Shown one piece after another: positions 1-8,531 of a DNA stretch of 62,238 nucleotides (position 1 is its first letter; every line of letters begins with the position of its first letter). This DNA is from an uncultured Nitrospira sp. GTDB lineage: Bacteria; Nitrospirota; Nitrospiria; Nitrospirales; Nitrospiraceae. Under the pieces are notes generated by a model. It was given only the letters and a program-made list of their open reading frames with translations. It searched no databases and was not told the DNA's origin. Both the position numbers and the translations under genes were made by a program. The DNA is taken from positions 1 through 62,238 of the forward strand of contig CABVRX010000022.1 in NCBI GenBank assembly GCA_902500825.1. The letters are read 5' to 3'.

Positions 1-41
1 GATTTACAGTCTGCCCCCTTTGGCCACTTGGGTACCTGCCC
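1..41 (-). tRNA. tRNA-Tyr (GTA), 5' half, cut by window edge
   Basis: Read on the minus strand, the first 41 bases give an acceptor 5' strand, T8-A9, a D-arm with CCAAGTGGCCAAAGGGGGC and the anticodon region GACTGTAAATC. GTA within CTGTAAA is the tyrosine anticodon. The 5' end is placed at 41 because seven acceptor bases then precede T8. The 3' half, including the variable arm, lies outside the window. Confidence 0.85.
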
Positions 42-285
42 GCAATGTTTCATTGTTCTATACAAACCAAATTGCAGCACAATTTAAAAAACTCTCTCAC
101 CGCTCAACAAAGACAAGTAGACCTCCCCGTGCACAGCTTTCTTCCTCAATCCTCAAAAGATTGATTCGTTGAAGTGCTCGGACAGGCTAGATCACGAAAT
201 GCCGGATTCTATTGATGAACTTCTGTCATGTCAAGAGGGGAATACGGCTCAGGTACTTTTTTTAATTTATCCTCCCTCGCTGCCT

Positions 286-1170
286 CTAGCAGACAGATAC
301 CGTATGCGGCTCAACTGAGGCCACAAACCGTTTAATAAAATCATGTTGAAAACCGAGGACTTGTTCTATTAAAGCTTCGGCTTCCTTCACCGTCAACTGC
401 GACGGCTTAGCCAAATATCTTTTCTGAGCGAGGCGTCGTTCGTCCGGATCTTCTGGGACATAATACCCACGAAGATCACCCTTCTCGAATGCAATCTTGA
501 GTCGCCCTATCCACTGATGGATTTTTTGCGGGTCCCGAAACATGGATTTTCCGGCCTTGCGCTGCACTTCAAGCTGATTCCAGACCGCCCAACCGATAAA
601 GACCGCCCATGTTTCGTTCAGCGCTTCCCACGACTCTGTCTTCGTCAAATAACGCGATTCTGTATCGTCCTTTCGCAGAGCAACCGGCGTGATGCGCACT
701 TCTTCGTATCGACAGGCTTGCTGCTTTCTGGCGAAGCTCAGCAGCCCTCCAGAACCGTGGTCGGGGTTGCTGGAGTGCTTTTCAATGACTTGTAGATAAT
801 CCATGTAGGCATGAAACAGCTCATGATAGAGCACTTCCAATTCCTTGTGCGTCATCTTGCCAAGCGGCTTGAGAGTCCTTCCCGCAGAATTAAAAGACAA
901 CGATCGATTGAGGACCATCCGATGCTCGTCGGGATGGTACTCAGCGGCATAGGTCCGAAGATCATCGAACTCAAAATGAATAAAGTCCGGACGGACTGCC
1001 TGCAGAAACTTTGTCGGCAACCGTAAGCGCCCCGCTTCATCAAGGAGACGCGCCCACATCTGGTTTGCACCGTCCGCTCCCTTCACGGATGCGGCAGAGA
1101 CATCGGCGAGGGAAAATGGACCGAGCCAGCAGCACAATACCCAGAGCAATCGGATCGTGAGGTGATTCAT
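286..1170 (-). CDS. Exported protein with HExxH zinc-peptidase-like motif
   Basis: I do not recognise a named family. The start at 1170 is chosen because it gives a signal peptide at once (MNHLTIRLLWVLCCWLGPFS, then LADVSAA). An upstream in-frame GTG at 1257 would overlap the helicase gene and put charged residues before the signal. The mature part contains YHELFHAYMD, a HExxH motif typical of zinc metallopeptidases, preceded by a run resembling a substrate-cleft strand. No clear third zinc ligand could be assigned. The gene lies 43 bp downstream of the helicase on the same strand, so the two may be co-transcribed. The protein probably acts in the periplasm or outside the cell. Peptidase activity is inferred from the motif alone. 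Confidence 0.6.
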   Translation of the reverse strand: MNHLTIRLLWVLCCWLGPFSLADVSAASVKGADGANQMWARLLDEAGRLRLPTKFLQAVRPDFIHFEFDDLRTYAAEYHPDEHRMVLNRSLSFNSAGRTLKPLGKMTHKELEVLYHELFHAYMDYLQVIEKHSSNPDHGSGGLLSFARKQQACRYEEVRITPVALRKDDTESRYLTKTESWEALNETWAVFIGWAVWNQLEVQRKAGKSMFRDPQKIHQWIGRLKIAFEKGDLRGYYVPEDPDERRLAQKRYLAKPSQLTVKEAEALIEQVLGFQHDFIKRFVASVEPHTVSVC

Positions 1171-1213
1171 ACAAGCAGGAGGAAGAACTGATAGGTAACA
1201 ACGAGGAACCGAG

Positions 1214-3241
1214 TTAATAATAGGGATCTCGTGCCATCCCCCAATCTTCTCGCCCACCTTCTTCTACCAACGCAAGCGTATCAAGCAAATCCGAGGACAC
1301 ATGGTCCAGAAACCGTGAGGGCTTTGAAAGCAACATCCCGCTGGTCTTGTCGTACACATTGATGGGGTATGTTAAAAACAGATGCCGTTTGGCTCGAGTG
1401 ACGGCCACATAGAAGAGACGCCGCTCCTCCTCCAATTCATCATCGGTGAGAAAGGAATAGGCCGATGGAAACCGGCCGTCGACTACCCAGATCACAAACA
1501 CACATTGCCACTCCAACCCCTTCGCAGAATGGATCGTCGAAAGCACAAGCCGTTCATCATCATGATCACGCGCTTCGACATCCACGGCACTCCCATCAGG
1601 CGGCTCCAGCGCCAAGTCCGCAAGAAATTCGTCGATGCCCTCATAGCCCTCGGCAATCGTGTGGAGGTGATCGAGATCTCGCGTGCGCTTCGGATAATCG
1701 TCATACTGATCCTTGAGGATCGGAAGGTAGTACTCATAGATATGATTGACCTGTTCCGCCGGCTGCCGATCGTCCGATCCAGCCAGACTCTCCAGTGTAT
1801 TGGCCAAGTTCTTGAGCCCCTGCCCGGAACGGCCGCTCACTCCGCGCAGCACATCGAATGGTCGTTCGGCCTTCACGATTGCGGCAAGTAAATCTTGGGC
1901 TTTCTTCGGACCCACACCTTCCACCAACAGCAACACGCGATGCCAACTGACCGTATCAAGCGGGTTGGAAACGACCCGCACATGTGCCAGCAGATCCTTG
2001 ACATGGGCCGTCTCGATAAACTTCACCCCGCCGCGCTTAATAAAGGGCAGCCCCTTGCGCGAGAGCTCGATTTCCAAGTCAAATGAATGGAAACTGGAAC
2101 GGAACAGCACGGCCACCTCACTGAGCGACACACCTTCCTCCCGAAGCTCAAGAATCTTCTGGGCGATGAATCGGGATTGCGCATTTTCACCGGCCGCTTC
2201 CACCAACGCCGGCATCGGTCCATCGATCTTCCTCGTAAAGAGGCGCTTCGTATACTTCTCCGCCGCTTCCTCGATGATGCAGTTGGCAAGATTCAAAATC
2301 GGCTGGGTGCTGCGATAGTTTTCTTCAAGTTTGTAGATCGTTGTGCCTGAGAACAGTACCGGAAAGTCCATAATATTTTTAAAGGTGGCCCCCCGGAATG
2401 CATAGATGGATTGAGAATCGTCTCCGACCACCATCACATTCTGATGCGTCGTTGCGAGTTGACGAATGACCTCGGCCTGCAAGCGATTCGTGTCTTGATA
2501 CTCATCGACGAGGATATAGCGATACTGACGGGAAATGTTCGCGCGAGCCGTCTCATCCAGCAACAGCAGCTGCCGCAGCATGATCAGCAGATCGTCATAG
2601 TCCAACAGTTGTTTTTGGCGCTTCGCCGTTTGATAGGCCTTCTGGAGGCGTCCAAGGTCCTCGGAATGATCTGCAAAATGGCTGAACTCTTCCAGGATGA
2701 TCTCGTCGAGACTGCGAAGGGTGTTCTCGCTCTTGCTGATCATCTCCATGATCGTCCCCTTGCGGGGAAAGCGCTTGTCTTTTTCATTCAGACCCAGTTG
2801 CGCTCTCACCAGAGCGATCAAATCCTCCGCATCGCCACGATCCAGAATCGTGAATCCAGGCTCAATGCCGATCGATCGGCCATACCGACGCAGCAAGAAA
2901 TTGGCCACCGAGTGAAACGTCCCTCCACAAACCCGATGGCTACTCGTCCCGATCAGGTCACCGGCGCGTTCCAACATTTCCTGCGCGGACTTGCGCGTGA
3001 ACGTCAGCAAGAGAATGTTCGACGGATCGATGCCGGAGTCGATCAAATAGGCGACGCGATAGACGAGCGTGCGCGTCTTGCCGCTTCCAGCTCCCGCGAT
3101 CACCAACGAAGGTCCCTCGCCCGCCGTCACCGCCGCCAGTTGCTGAGGATTCAGCGCCGCCGCATAGTTGATGGACAACTTGCGCGGCGTGGCCTCCTCA
3201 GTAGGCCGTTTCAGCACATAGGTTTTAACTTCTCGTTCCAT
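1214..3241 (-). CDS. UvrD/PcrA/Rep-type superfamily 1A DNA helicase
   Basis: This 675-residue protein has the SF1A motifs in order: Q motif LNPQQLAAV near residues 30-38, Walker A AGAGSGKT near 49-56, motif Ia LLLTFTRKSA near 77-86, Walker B with VDEYQD at 245-250, motif III VVGDDSQSIYAFRG, motif IV ENYRS, motif V STIHSAKGLEW and motif VI VAVTRAKRHL. Such enzymes unwind DNA 3' to 5' in repair and replication restart. The length is slightly short of E. coli UvrD (720) and close to Rep (673). The start ATG at 3241 has no strong ribosome binding site. The family is certain, but whether this is UvrD, PcrA or Rep cannot be decided here. It lies about 2 kb from an OLD-family nuclease on the opposite strand, so it does not look like a Gabija partner. 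Confidence 0.95.
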   Translation of the reverse strand: MEREVKTYVLKRPTEEATPRKLSINYAAALNPQQLAAVTAGEGPSLVIAGAGSGKTRTLVYRVAYLIDSGIDPSNILLLTFTRKSAQEMLERAGDLIGTSSHRVCGGTFHSVANFLLRRYGRSIGIEPGFTILDRGDAEDLIALVRAQLGLNEKDKRFPRKGTIMEMISKSENTLRSLDEIILEEFSHFADHSEDLGRLQKAYQTAKRQKQLLDYDDLLIMLRQLLLLDETARANISRQYRYILVDEYQDTNRLQAEVIRQLATTHQNVMVVGDDSQSIYAFRGATFKNIMDFPVLFSGTTIYKLEENYRSTQPILNLANCIIEEAAEKYTKRLFTRKIDGPMPALVEAAGENAQSRFIAQKILELREEGVSLSEVAVLFRSSFHSFDLEIELSRKGLPFIKRGGVKFIETAHVKDLLAHVRVVSNPLDTVSWHRVLLLVEGVGPKKAQDLLAAIVKAERPFDVLRGVSGRSGQGLKNLANTLESLAGSDDRQPAEQVNHIYEYYLPILKDQYDDYPKRTRDLDHLHTIAEGYEGIDEFLADLALEPPDGSAVDVEARDHDDERLVLSTIHSAKGLEWQCVFVIWVVDGRFPSAYSFLTDDELEEERRLFYVAVTRAKRHLFLTYPINVYDKTSGMLLSKPSRFLDHVSSDLLDTLALVEEGGREDWGMARDPYY

Positions 3242-3319
3242 GGAGATTATGAGGAGGAGATATCCGCAAATATAATCAATCGGGAAGGTTCGTTGTATAC
3301 CACAATCGACCTCCCTTTC

Positions 3320-3862
3320 CTATCCGCCCGCGATCACCGTCCACAGCTTGACGACCAACCAAACCACGACGGCAATCATAAGCAGCAAGAGCGCGACCGT
3401 ACCGCCGATGATTCCGACCACATAGAACCAATCGGTGTGGGTCTCCCGATCCGGCTTCATCGCAGCCTCGCGCAGCAGTGCGGCATTTCTCATGTGACTC
3501 CGAAACCAGACCGAGAAGAGATCTCCGACGATCGGAACTGCGCCAACCGTCCCGTTGATCAGCAGATTGAGACTCATGCGGGCCAGCACAATCCGTGGAA
3601 GCTGGAGACGCGTGGCTAGCCCAAGAATGATCGTGCCGATCAGATTTGCAATGACATCACCGATCCCAGGGATGAGACCGAGCAGCGGGTCCAACCCGAT
3701 GTACCACGACGTGCCGGGAATCCGGACCGTCGTATCCATCACCTTGGCCAGCATGTCCGCGACCGCGAGCAGATGCGCACGCGCCTCATCGCGGGGCAAC
3801 ACTTCGATCGGTGATCTAGACTGACGATGAGAAGCCATCGGAGGCAAGTGGAATGCGTCCAT
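3320..3862 (-). CDS. DUF4112 family membrane protein
   Basis: A protein of about 180 residues with the DUF4112 signature: a short helical region, then GLDPLLGLIPGIGDVI, a hydrophobic segment, and GAVPIVGDLFSVWFRS. A C-terminal transmembrane helix follows (VVGIIGGTVALLLLMIAVVV). The family is a small integral membrane protein of unknown function. GTG at 3865 directly precedes ATG at 3862; either could start translation and no clear ribosome binding site decides. It is transcribed towards the helicase gene, whose start is 79 bp away. Confidence 0.85.
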   Translation of the reverse strand: MDAFHLPPMASHRQSRSPIEVLPRDEARAHLLAVADMLAKVMDTTVRIPGTSWYIGLDPLLGLIPGIGDVIANLIGTIILGLATRLQLPRIVLARMSLNLLINGTVGAVPIVGDLFSVWFRSHMRNAALLREAAMKPDRETHTDWFYVVGIIGGTVALLLLMIAVVVWLVVKLWTVIAGG

Positions 3863-3948
3863 CACATTATCGCTACGCTTACAATTTCTCCATCCAAAAA
3901 CTCAACAGAGTCTTCGTCGAACAATGACTTACCCTCTCACACACGCAC

Positions 3949-3977
3949 TTGACCAATAAATGTCTAATATATACAAT
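3949..3977 (+). promoter_or_regulatory. Sigma70-type promoter of the toxin-antitoxin pair
   Basis: TTGACC at 3949-3954 and TACAAT at 3972-3977 are separated by exactly 17 bases. The -10 end is 37 bp upstream of the antitoxin ATG, which has GAGGA just before it. Confidence 0.75.
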
Positions 3978-3990
3978 TTAGTCATATTAG
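3964..3990. promoter_or_regulatory. Inverted repeat over the -10 box, candidate autoregulatory operator
   Basis: CTAATAT at 3964-3970 and ATATTAG at 3984-3990 form a perfect 7-bp inverted repeat that straddles the -10 hexamer. Antitoxins of the Phd/YefM type commonly repress their own promoter by binding such repeats. The regulatory role is inferred from position. Confidence 0.5.
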
Positions 3991-4014
3991 CTATTAACGG
4001 CCTGCGAGGACACC

Positions 4015-4413
4015 ATGCCTAAGCTCACATTCAGAAACAGCCACGGAGAACTTATAGACATCTCTACCGTCGCGGCCACAAAAGTCAAGAATGAGTTCGG
4101 CGCAATTCTAGAGCAAGCGATGCACAGTGGCGCGGTCGCCATTACCCGTCACGACAGGCCCAAGGCTGTGCTCCTCTCGTTCGCTGAGTTCGAATCGTTG
4201 GTGAAAGAACGTAGCCGTTCGCTCGACGATCTGAATGAAGAGTTCGACGGATTACTGGCCCGCATGCAGACGCCGCGAGCGCGAAAGGGTATAGACGCCG
4301 CCTTCAATGCTTCGACGGATGAACTGGGACGGGCCGCAGTCACGGCCGCTACAAAGCATCGCGGACCGGCGCGCAAGCGAGCGCGGCGCCGGTCCCCCGC
4401 CGCGCGCACATGA
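4015..4413 (+). CDS. Phd/YefM-like antitoxin
   Basis: 132 residues. The segment with VKNEFGAILEQAMHSG followed by ITRHDRPKAVLLSF is the Phd/YefM DNA-binding fold: an N-terminal helix and strand, a conserved arginine, and an AVL-S strand. The C-terminus is basic (RKRARRRS) and probably disordered, as expected of the toxin-binding or nucleic-acid-binding part. The start has GAGGA five bases upstream. Its stop overlaps the start of the toxin gene by 4 bp (ATGA), which indicates translational coupling. A Phd-type antitoxin with a zeta-like kinase differs from the classical epsilon/zeta pairing. Confidence 0.85.
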   Translation: MPKLTFRNSHGELIDISTVAATKVKNEFGAILEQAMHSGAVAITRHDRPKAVLLSFAEFESLVKERSRSLDDLNEEFDGLLARMQTPRARKGIDAAFNASTDELGRAAVTAATKHRGPARKRARRRSPAART

Positions 4414-5069
4414 GCGCTTCCCGTCGGCCACGTATTCATGTGCTGGCCGGCGTCAATGGGGCGGGGAAGAGCAGCATCGGCGGCGCAGCCGTCCGTCACC
4501 ACGGAGGCGAGTATTTCAATCCGGACGAAGCGGCCCTCGCCCTCAGAGAGAAAGACCTTACCCTAACACAGGCAGATGCCAACGGAGCGGCCTGGCGCCA
4601 AGGAGTGAGACTACTGAAACGGGCCATCGAAAAAGGTCTGGATTTTACCTTTGAGACCACCCTTGGCGGGAATACCATCACAAGGCTCCTTGCGCAGGCC
4701 GCCGAGCATGGCGCCGAGGTACACGTCTGGTACGTGGGACTGTCCAACCCGGAATTGCACATCGCGCGTGTGCAGGCCCGAGTCAGCCGAGGTGGGCACG
4801 ATATCCCCGCGCACGACATCCATCGGCGCTACGAACATAGCCGTCTCAACCTCATCGCGCTGCTTCCGCTCCTTACCACCTTGCACATGTACGACAACAG
4901 CGCGGACGCAGACCCTTCAGCAGGACGAATACCGAAGCTGAAACCGGTGCTGCACATGGAACATGGCAGAATTCTCGGCCCACCGGACCTAGCATCCACG
5001 CCGACTTGGGCCAAGTCGGTCGTCGCCGCAGCGCTCAAGCTGCAACAATCCTCAACCAGTCGATCATAG
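4410..5069 (+). CDS. Zeta-toxin-like P-loop kinase
   Basis: 219 residues. LAGVNGAGKSS near residues 12-22 is a Walker A P-loop. YFNPDEAA and FTFETTLGG match the zeta-toxin substrate-binding region, and ARVSRGGHDIP contains the conserved arginines of the lid. Zeta toxins phosphorylate UDP-N-acetylglucosamine and block peptidoglycan synthesis. Related chromosomal proteins have uncertain substrates, so the exact reaction here is inferred. The gene is the second of a two-gene unit with the antitoxin and is translationally coupled to it. Confidence 0.85.
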   Translation: MSASRRPRIHVLAGVNGAGKSSIGGAAVRHHGGEYFNPDEAALALREKDLTLTQADANGAAWRQGVRLLKRAIEKGLDFTFETTLGGNTITRLLAQAAEHGAEVHVWYVGLSNPELHIARVQARVSRGGHDIPAHDIHRRYEHSRLNLIALLPLLTTLHMYDNSADADPSAGRIPKLKPVLHMEHGRILGPPDLASTPTWAKSVVAAALKLQQSSTSRS

Positions 5070-5278
5070 AAGCAGATCAACCGGAAACGAGTCCTGTTGA
5101 TTTGGAGATCGAGACCCATGCGGAATGTACCTTCTATCAGCCCCCTGGCGACCTTGAAGGGGGTCGAGCTATTTGCCGGTTTCAGGTACACTGCCCACCG
5201 AAGCGGAAAACCTCTGCCTCAGCCGTGACTTGTTACTTCTGCGACTGCTGTCCATGAGCATTTCATTGAGGTAGCACT

Positions 5279-7105
5279 ATGCGTCTTAAGGAAGTCGCCA
5301 TAAAGAATTTCAGAGGCTATCGGAAGGAAACTCGAGTTCTAATCGATCGAAACATTACAGGAATAACTGGCCGAAACGATGTGGGTAAGTCGAGCATCCT
5401 TGAAGCCCTCGACATTTTTTTTGAAGGAGGAACGATCTCCCTCGACAAAGATGATTTCAATGTGTTGACTCCTGAAGATCCTATAGAAATCCGGTGTGTT
5501 TTTATCGATCTGCCTAGCGACATCATCATTGACGAAACAAACTGCACTACTCTAACTGCTGAGCATCTTTTGAATGAGAGAGATGAACTTGAGATCGTAA
5601 AGCGTTACAAGCGAAGTGCCCCGAACAAACCATCTGTGTTCTTGGTTGCCCATCATCCGACAGCCCCGGGCTTTGATGATCTACATGCATTGAAGCTGAA
5701 TGACTTAAAAAAGAGGGCACGAGAGAAGGATGTCGATAGTGCCTCTGTCTCCGATGCGCGTGCTAGTGCGTGTTGGCGAAGTGCACTATGGACTAAGGCG
5801 ACTGATTTGCAAAAGCAACCGCGCGATCTTGAGATTGGCAAGTTCGCTGATGATTCAAAGGCAATTCAAGAGAAGCTCTTCGGTCAGATTCCTCTATTTG
5901 CGCTCTTCAAGTCAGATCGAGAAAGTAGGGACAGTGATCCGCAAGCAAAGAACCCACTTCAGGAAGCAGTAAAGCAGGCCCAGGCTGAATTAAGAGACGA
6001 GATCGATCGCATACAGACTGAGATACAGCAGAAAGTTCTGGAGAGGGCACAGCAGACACTAGAAAAGCTGAGAGAGATGGATCCATCGTTGGCCAATGCA
6101 TTGAACCCCCGGTTCAAAACACCTCCCAAGTGGACCTTCGACTTCAGTCTCGATGGGGAGGACAATATTCCTATCAATAAGCGAGGTAGCGGTGTTCGGC
6201 GACTTATTTTGCTGAACTTCTTCCGAGCAGAGGCAGAACGACAAGTCTTACAAAGGTATGCCCCATCGGTAATTTACGCTTTCGAAGAGCCTGAAACTTC
6301 GCAACATCCCTCGAATCAGGAGATGCTGGTCAAGGCTTTAATCCAAGTGGGATCGGGGAACAACTGCCAGGTTTTGATCACAACTCACGTGCCTGCGTTG
6401 GCAGGTCTGTTACCTACAGAAGGGCTAAGACTCGTTGAGAAAACCGATGAGGGTCAGGAGATTCGCTATGGCGACGAGGATGTTCTACAGCGGATTTGCG
6501 ATTCTCTTGGAGTACTCCCTGACCCTGGTGTAACAGGTGCAAAAGGTCTAGTTTTGGTAGAAGGTGGTGGTGATGTTGTTTTCCTACGCTACACCGCAAG
6601 CAAGTTAAAGGAAGCTGGCCATATTCCTGCGACGCTTGAAGAGAAAGGGGTTCTGCCAGTGTTGATAGGAGGCTGCGGAAATCTGAAGCATTGGAGAACA
6701 AAGAAGTTGGCTGATCAATTCGGTGTTCCATGGGGCCTGCTTCTCGATTCTGATCTCGGAACACCCGAAGAACCGAGGAATAAAGAAGTAGTAGCGGAGC
6801 TTAGACGTCAGGGCAAGAAGGCTTATGCTACTCGGAAACGTGAACCAGAGAACTACATTCTCTCAGAGGTTGTTGCGCCATTTGTAAGAAACGGTGCGTC
6901 GCTTACCTATACCGACCGCGACGATGCTAAGAAAATAATTGGGGCTGCGGTTGTAAAGAGACCGGAGGATGTCCTTGAAGTGTTTTGGCAGAAGATGACT
7001 GCCGCCCAAATTCGACAGGTGGAACGCTATGTTGACGAGCAGGAGCAAGAGCGGTTCGAGTTGACGGAAATGTTGGAAGATTTTCTCACTTTGCCAAGAG
7101 CCTAG
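5279..7105 (+). CDS. OLD-family ATP-dependent endonuclease (AAA ATPase plus TOPRIM)
   Basis: 608 residues. The N-terminal ABC/SMC-type ATPase has Walker A GRNDVGKSS at 31-39, a central charged coiled-coil part rich in Q and E, a signature-like GSGVRRLILLNFF, Walker B IYAFEEPETS and an H-loop TTHVPAL. The C-terminal TOPRIM nuclease domain has VLVEGGGD, LLLDSD and EPENYI, the usual OLD acidic set. OLD nucleases act in DNA metabolism and phage defence. GAGGT precedes the ATG. The base composition looks more AT-rich than the flanking helicase and phosphorylase genes, which suggests transfer. No UvrD-like partner follows it directly, so this is a stand-alone (class 1-like) arrangement, but a YhaO/YhaN pair lies 164 bp downstream. 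Confidence 0.88.
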   Translation: MRLKEVAIKNFRGYRKETRVLIDRNITGITGRNDVGKSSILEALDIFFEGGTISLDKDDFNVLTPEDPIEIRCVFIDLPSDIIIDETNCTTLTAEHLLNERDELEIVKRYKRSAPNKPSVFLVAHHPTAPGFDDLHALKLNDLKKRAREKDVDSASVSDARASACWRSALWTKATDLQKQPRDLEIGKFADDSKAIQEKLFGQIPLFALFKSDRESRDSDPQAKNPLQEAVKQAQAELRDEIDRIQTEIQQKVLERAQQTLEKLREMDPSLANALNPRFKTPPKWTFDFSLDGEDNIPINKRGSGVRRLILLNFFRAEAERQVLQRYAPSVIYAFEEPETSQHPSNQEMLVKALIQVGSGNNCQVLITTHVPALAGLLPTEGLRLVEKTDEGQEIRYGDEDVLQRICDSLGVLPDPGVTGAKGLVLVEGGGDVVFLRYTASKLKEAGHIPATLEEKGVLPVLIGGCGNLKHWRTKKLADQFGVPWGLLLDSDLGTPEEPRNKEVVAELRRQGKKAYATRKREPENYILSEVVAPFVRNGASLTYTDRDDAKKIIGAAVVKRPEDVLEVFWQKMTAAQIRQVERYVDEQEQERFELTEMLEDFLTLPRA

Positions 7106-7161
7106 CGTGGAACTTAAACACGACGTGCTAAGTGTTGCCGCATTTGCAACCTAAACACCGC

Positions 7162-7189
7162 TTAGATACTGCGTTTCATGGTCTATAAT
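7162..7189 (+). promoter_or_regulatory. Candidate promoter of yhaO-yhaN
   Basis: A consensus TATAAT lies at 7184-7189 in the gap after the OLD gene. The best -35 is a weak TTAGAT at 7162-7167 with a 16-base spacer. It suggests that the nuclease pair can be transcribed independently of the OLD gene. Confidence 0.4.
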
Positions 7190-7268
7190 GCGGCGTTACT
7201 TATGTCGCTATGTTTAGAAACGGAAGAGCCTGTTGGCTCAGGACAGTCTAGGGATCACGAGGTGCATC

Positions 7269-8531
7269 TTGAGGTTTCTCCACGCTGCAGACATTCATCT
7301 CGATAGCCCCTTACGTGGACTGGATCGCTATGAAGGGGCGCCTGCGGGTCAGATCCGAGGAGCGACGCGCAAGGCGCTGGGGAATATGGTTTCGCTTGCG
7401 ATCGACGAGGACATTGATTTCGTCATCCTCGCTGGAGATCTGTTTGACGGAGACTGGCCGGACTTCAACACGGGCCTCTTCTTTGTACAGCAAATGGCCC
7501 GGCTCGGCCAGCGAGATATTCCTGTCTACGCTGTCCGTGGAAATCATGATGCCGAGAGCAAGATTACACGGAAACTTCCGTGGCCCAAGAATGTTCATTT
7601 CTTTTCCCCTCGTAAGCCCGAGTCGATCACGCTAGATGACTTCGATGTCGTCATCCACGGACAAAGCTTCGCTACACCAAAAGCCATAGAAGATCTTGCT
7701 CTAGGCTACCCACGGGCAGTGGCAGGGAAGATTAACATTGGGGTTCTTCATACCAGCCTTGATGGCAGAGAAGGTCATGCTACTTATGCACCAACGTCGA
7801 CGAATGTTCTCAAATCAAAAGGCTATGACTACTGGGCGCTTGGACATGTACATAAGCGCGAGGTTGTCAGCACCACGCCGCTGATTGTGTTTCCAGGAAA
7901 TACCCAGGGCCGCCACATCAAAGAGACGGGCTCTAAGGGCTGTGAGTTAATAACCCTTGAAGACGGGAATCTCAGAACCGAGCATCGCTCGCTTGATGCG
8001 TTGCGTTGGCATGCCATCGAAGTCGACGTAAAGGGCGCCACTGACCTGGATGAAGTATTGGGACGACTACGAAAAGCTCTAGAAGATACTGTCTTGGCTG
8101 CTGAGGGCAGGCTGAACGCTGTCAGAGTCTCTATCATGGGCCGGGCAGACGTTCACAAGGTGATTGCAACCCAACTCAACACCTTTCGCGAACAAGTTCG
8201 TGCCATTGCCATTGAAGTTGGAGAGGACTCGGTATGGATTGAAAAAGTTAAGGTAATGACCGCGGAGCCAATTGACTTGGCGGCGTTCAAAGAACGTAAC
8301 GACCCACTCGGCGAACTCGTGCATCAGTTGGAGATTCTCGCAACTGGCGACCAGCAAGCGCTGGGGTCTCTAGCGATCGAGTTGCAGGCACTAAGACAAA
8401 AACTGCCGACAGAAGTCACGGAGAGTCCGGGAGGACTTCTACTCGACGATGCGGAAAGCCTCAAACGGATTTGTGCCAGCCTTGGCCCCCAGCTTCTTTC
8501 GAGAGCATTTGATCAGGGGTCTCACTCGTGA
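7269..8531 (+). CDS. yhaO: YhaO-like Mre11/SbcD-family DNA repair phosphoesterase
   Basis: All metallophosphoesterase motifs are present near the N-terminus: FLHAADIHLDSPL (D-x-H), ILAGDLFDGD (GD), VRGNHD, VLHTS and ALGHVH. This matches the YhaO branch of the Mre11/SbcD nucleases, which pairs with a large SMC-like ATPase to process DNA ends. The start is taken as TTG at 7269, four to five bases after CGAGGTG, giving M-RFLHAADIH as in family members. A TTG at 7233 would add 12 residues without matching the family. The stop overlaps the start of yhaN by 4 bp (GTGA). Confidence 0.88.
   Translation: MRFLHAADIHLDSPLRGLDRYEGAPAGQIRGATRKALGNMVSLAIDEDIDFVILAGDLFDGDWPDFNTGLFFVQQMARLGQRDIPVYAVRGNHDAESKITRKLPWPKNVHFFSPRKPESITLDDFDVVIHGQSFATPKAIEDLALGYPRAVAGKINIGVLHTSLDGREGHATYAPTSTNVLKSKGYDYWALGHVHKREVVSTTPLIVFPGNTQGRHIKETGSKGCELITLEDGNLRTEHRSLDALRWHAIEVDVKGATDLDEVLGRLRKALEDTVLAAEGRLNAVRVSIMGRADVHKVIATQLNTFREQVRAIAIEVGEDSVWIEKVKVMTAEPIDLAAFKERNDPLGELVHQLEILATGDQQALGSLAIELQALRQKLPTEVTESPGGLLLDDAESLKRICASLGPQLLSRAFDQGSHS

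Noticed and set aside
2411-3619. 402-codon plus-strand reading frame
   Set aside because: It is antisense to the helicase gene, has no motifs and no ribosome binding site; a shadow of GC-rich coding sequence.
1214-7105. UvrD-like helicase plus OLD nuclease as a Gabija system
   Set aside because: The genes are on opposite strands, about 2 kb apart and separated by DUF4112 and a TA pair. The helicase has full UvrD/PcrA motifs and housekeeping length.
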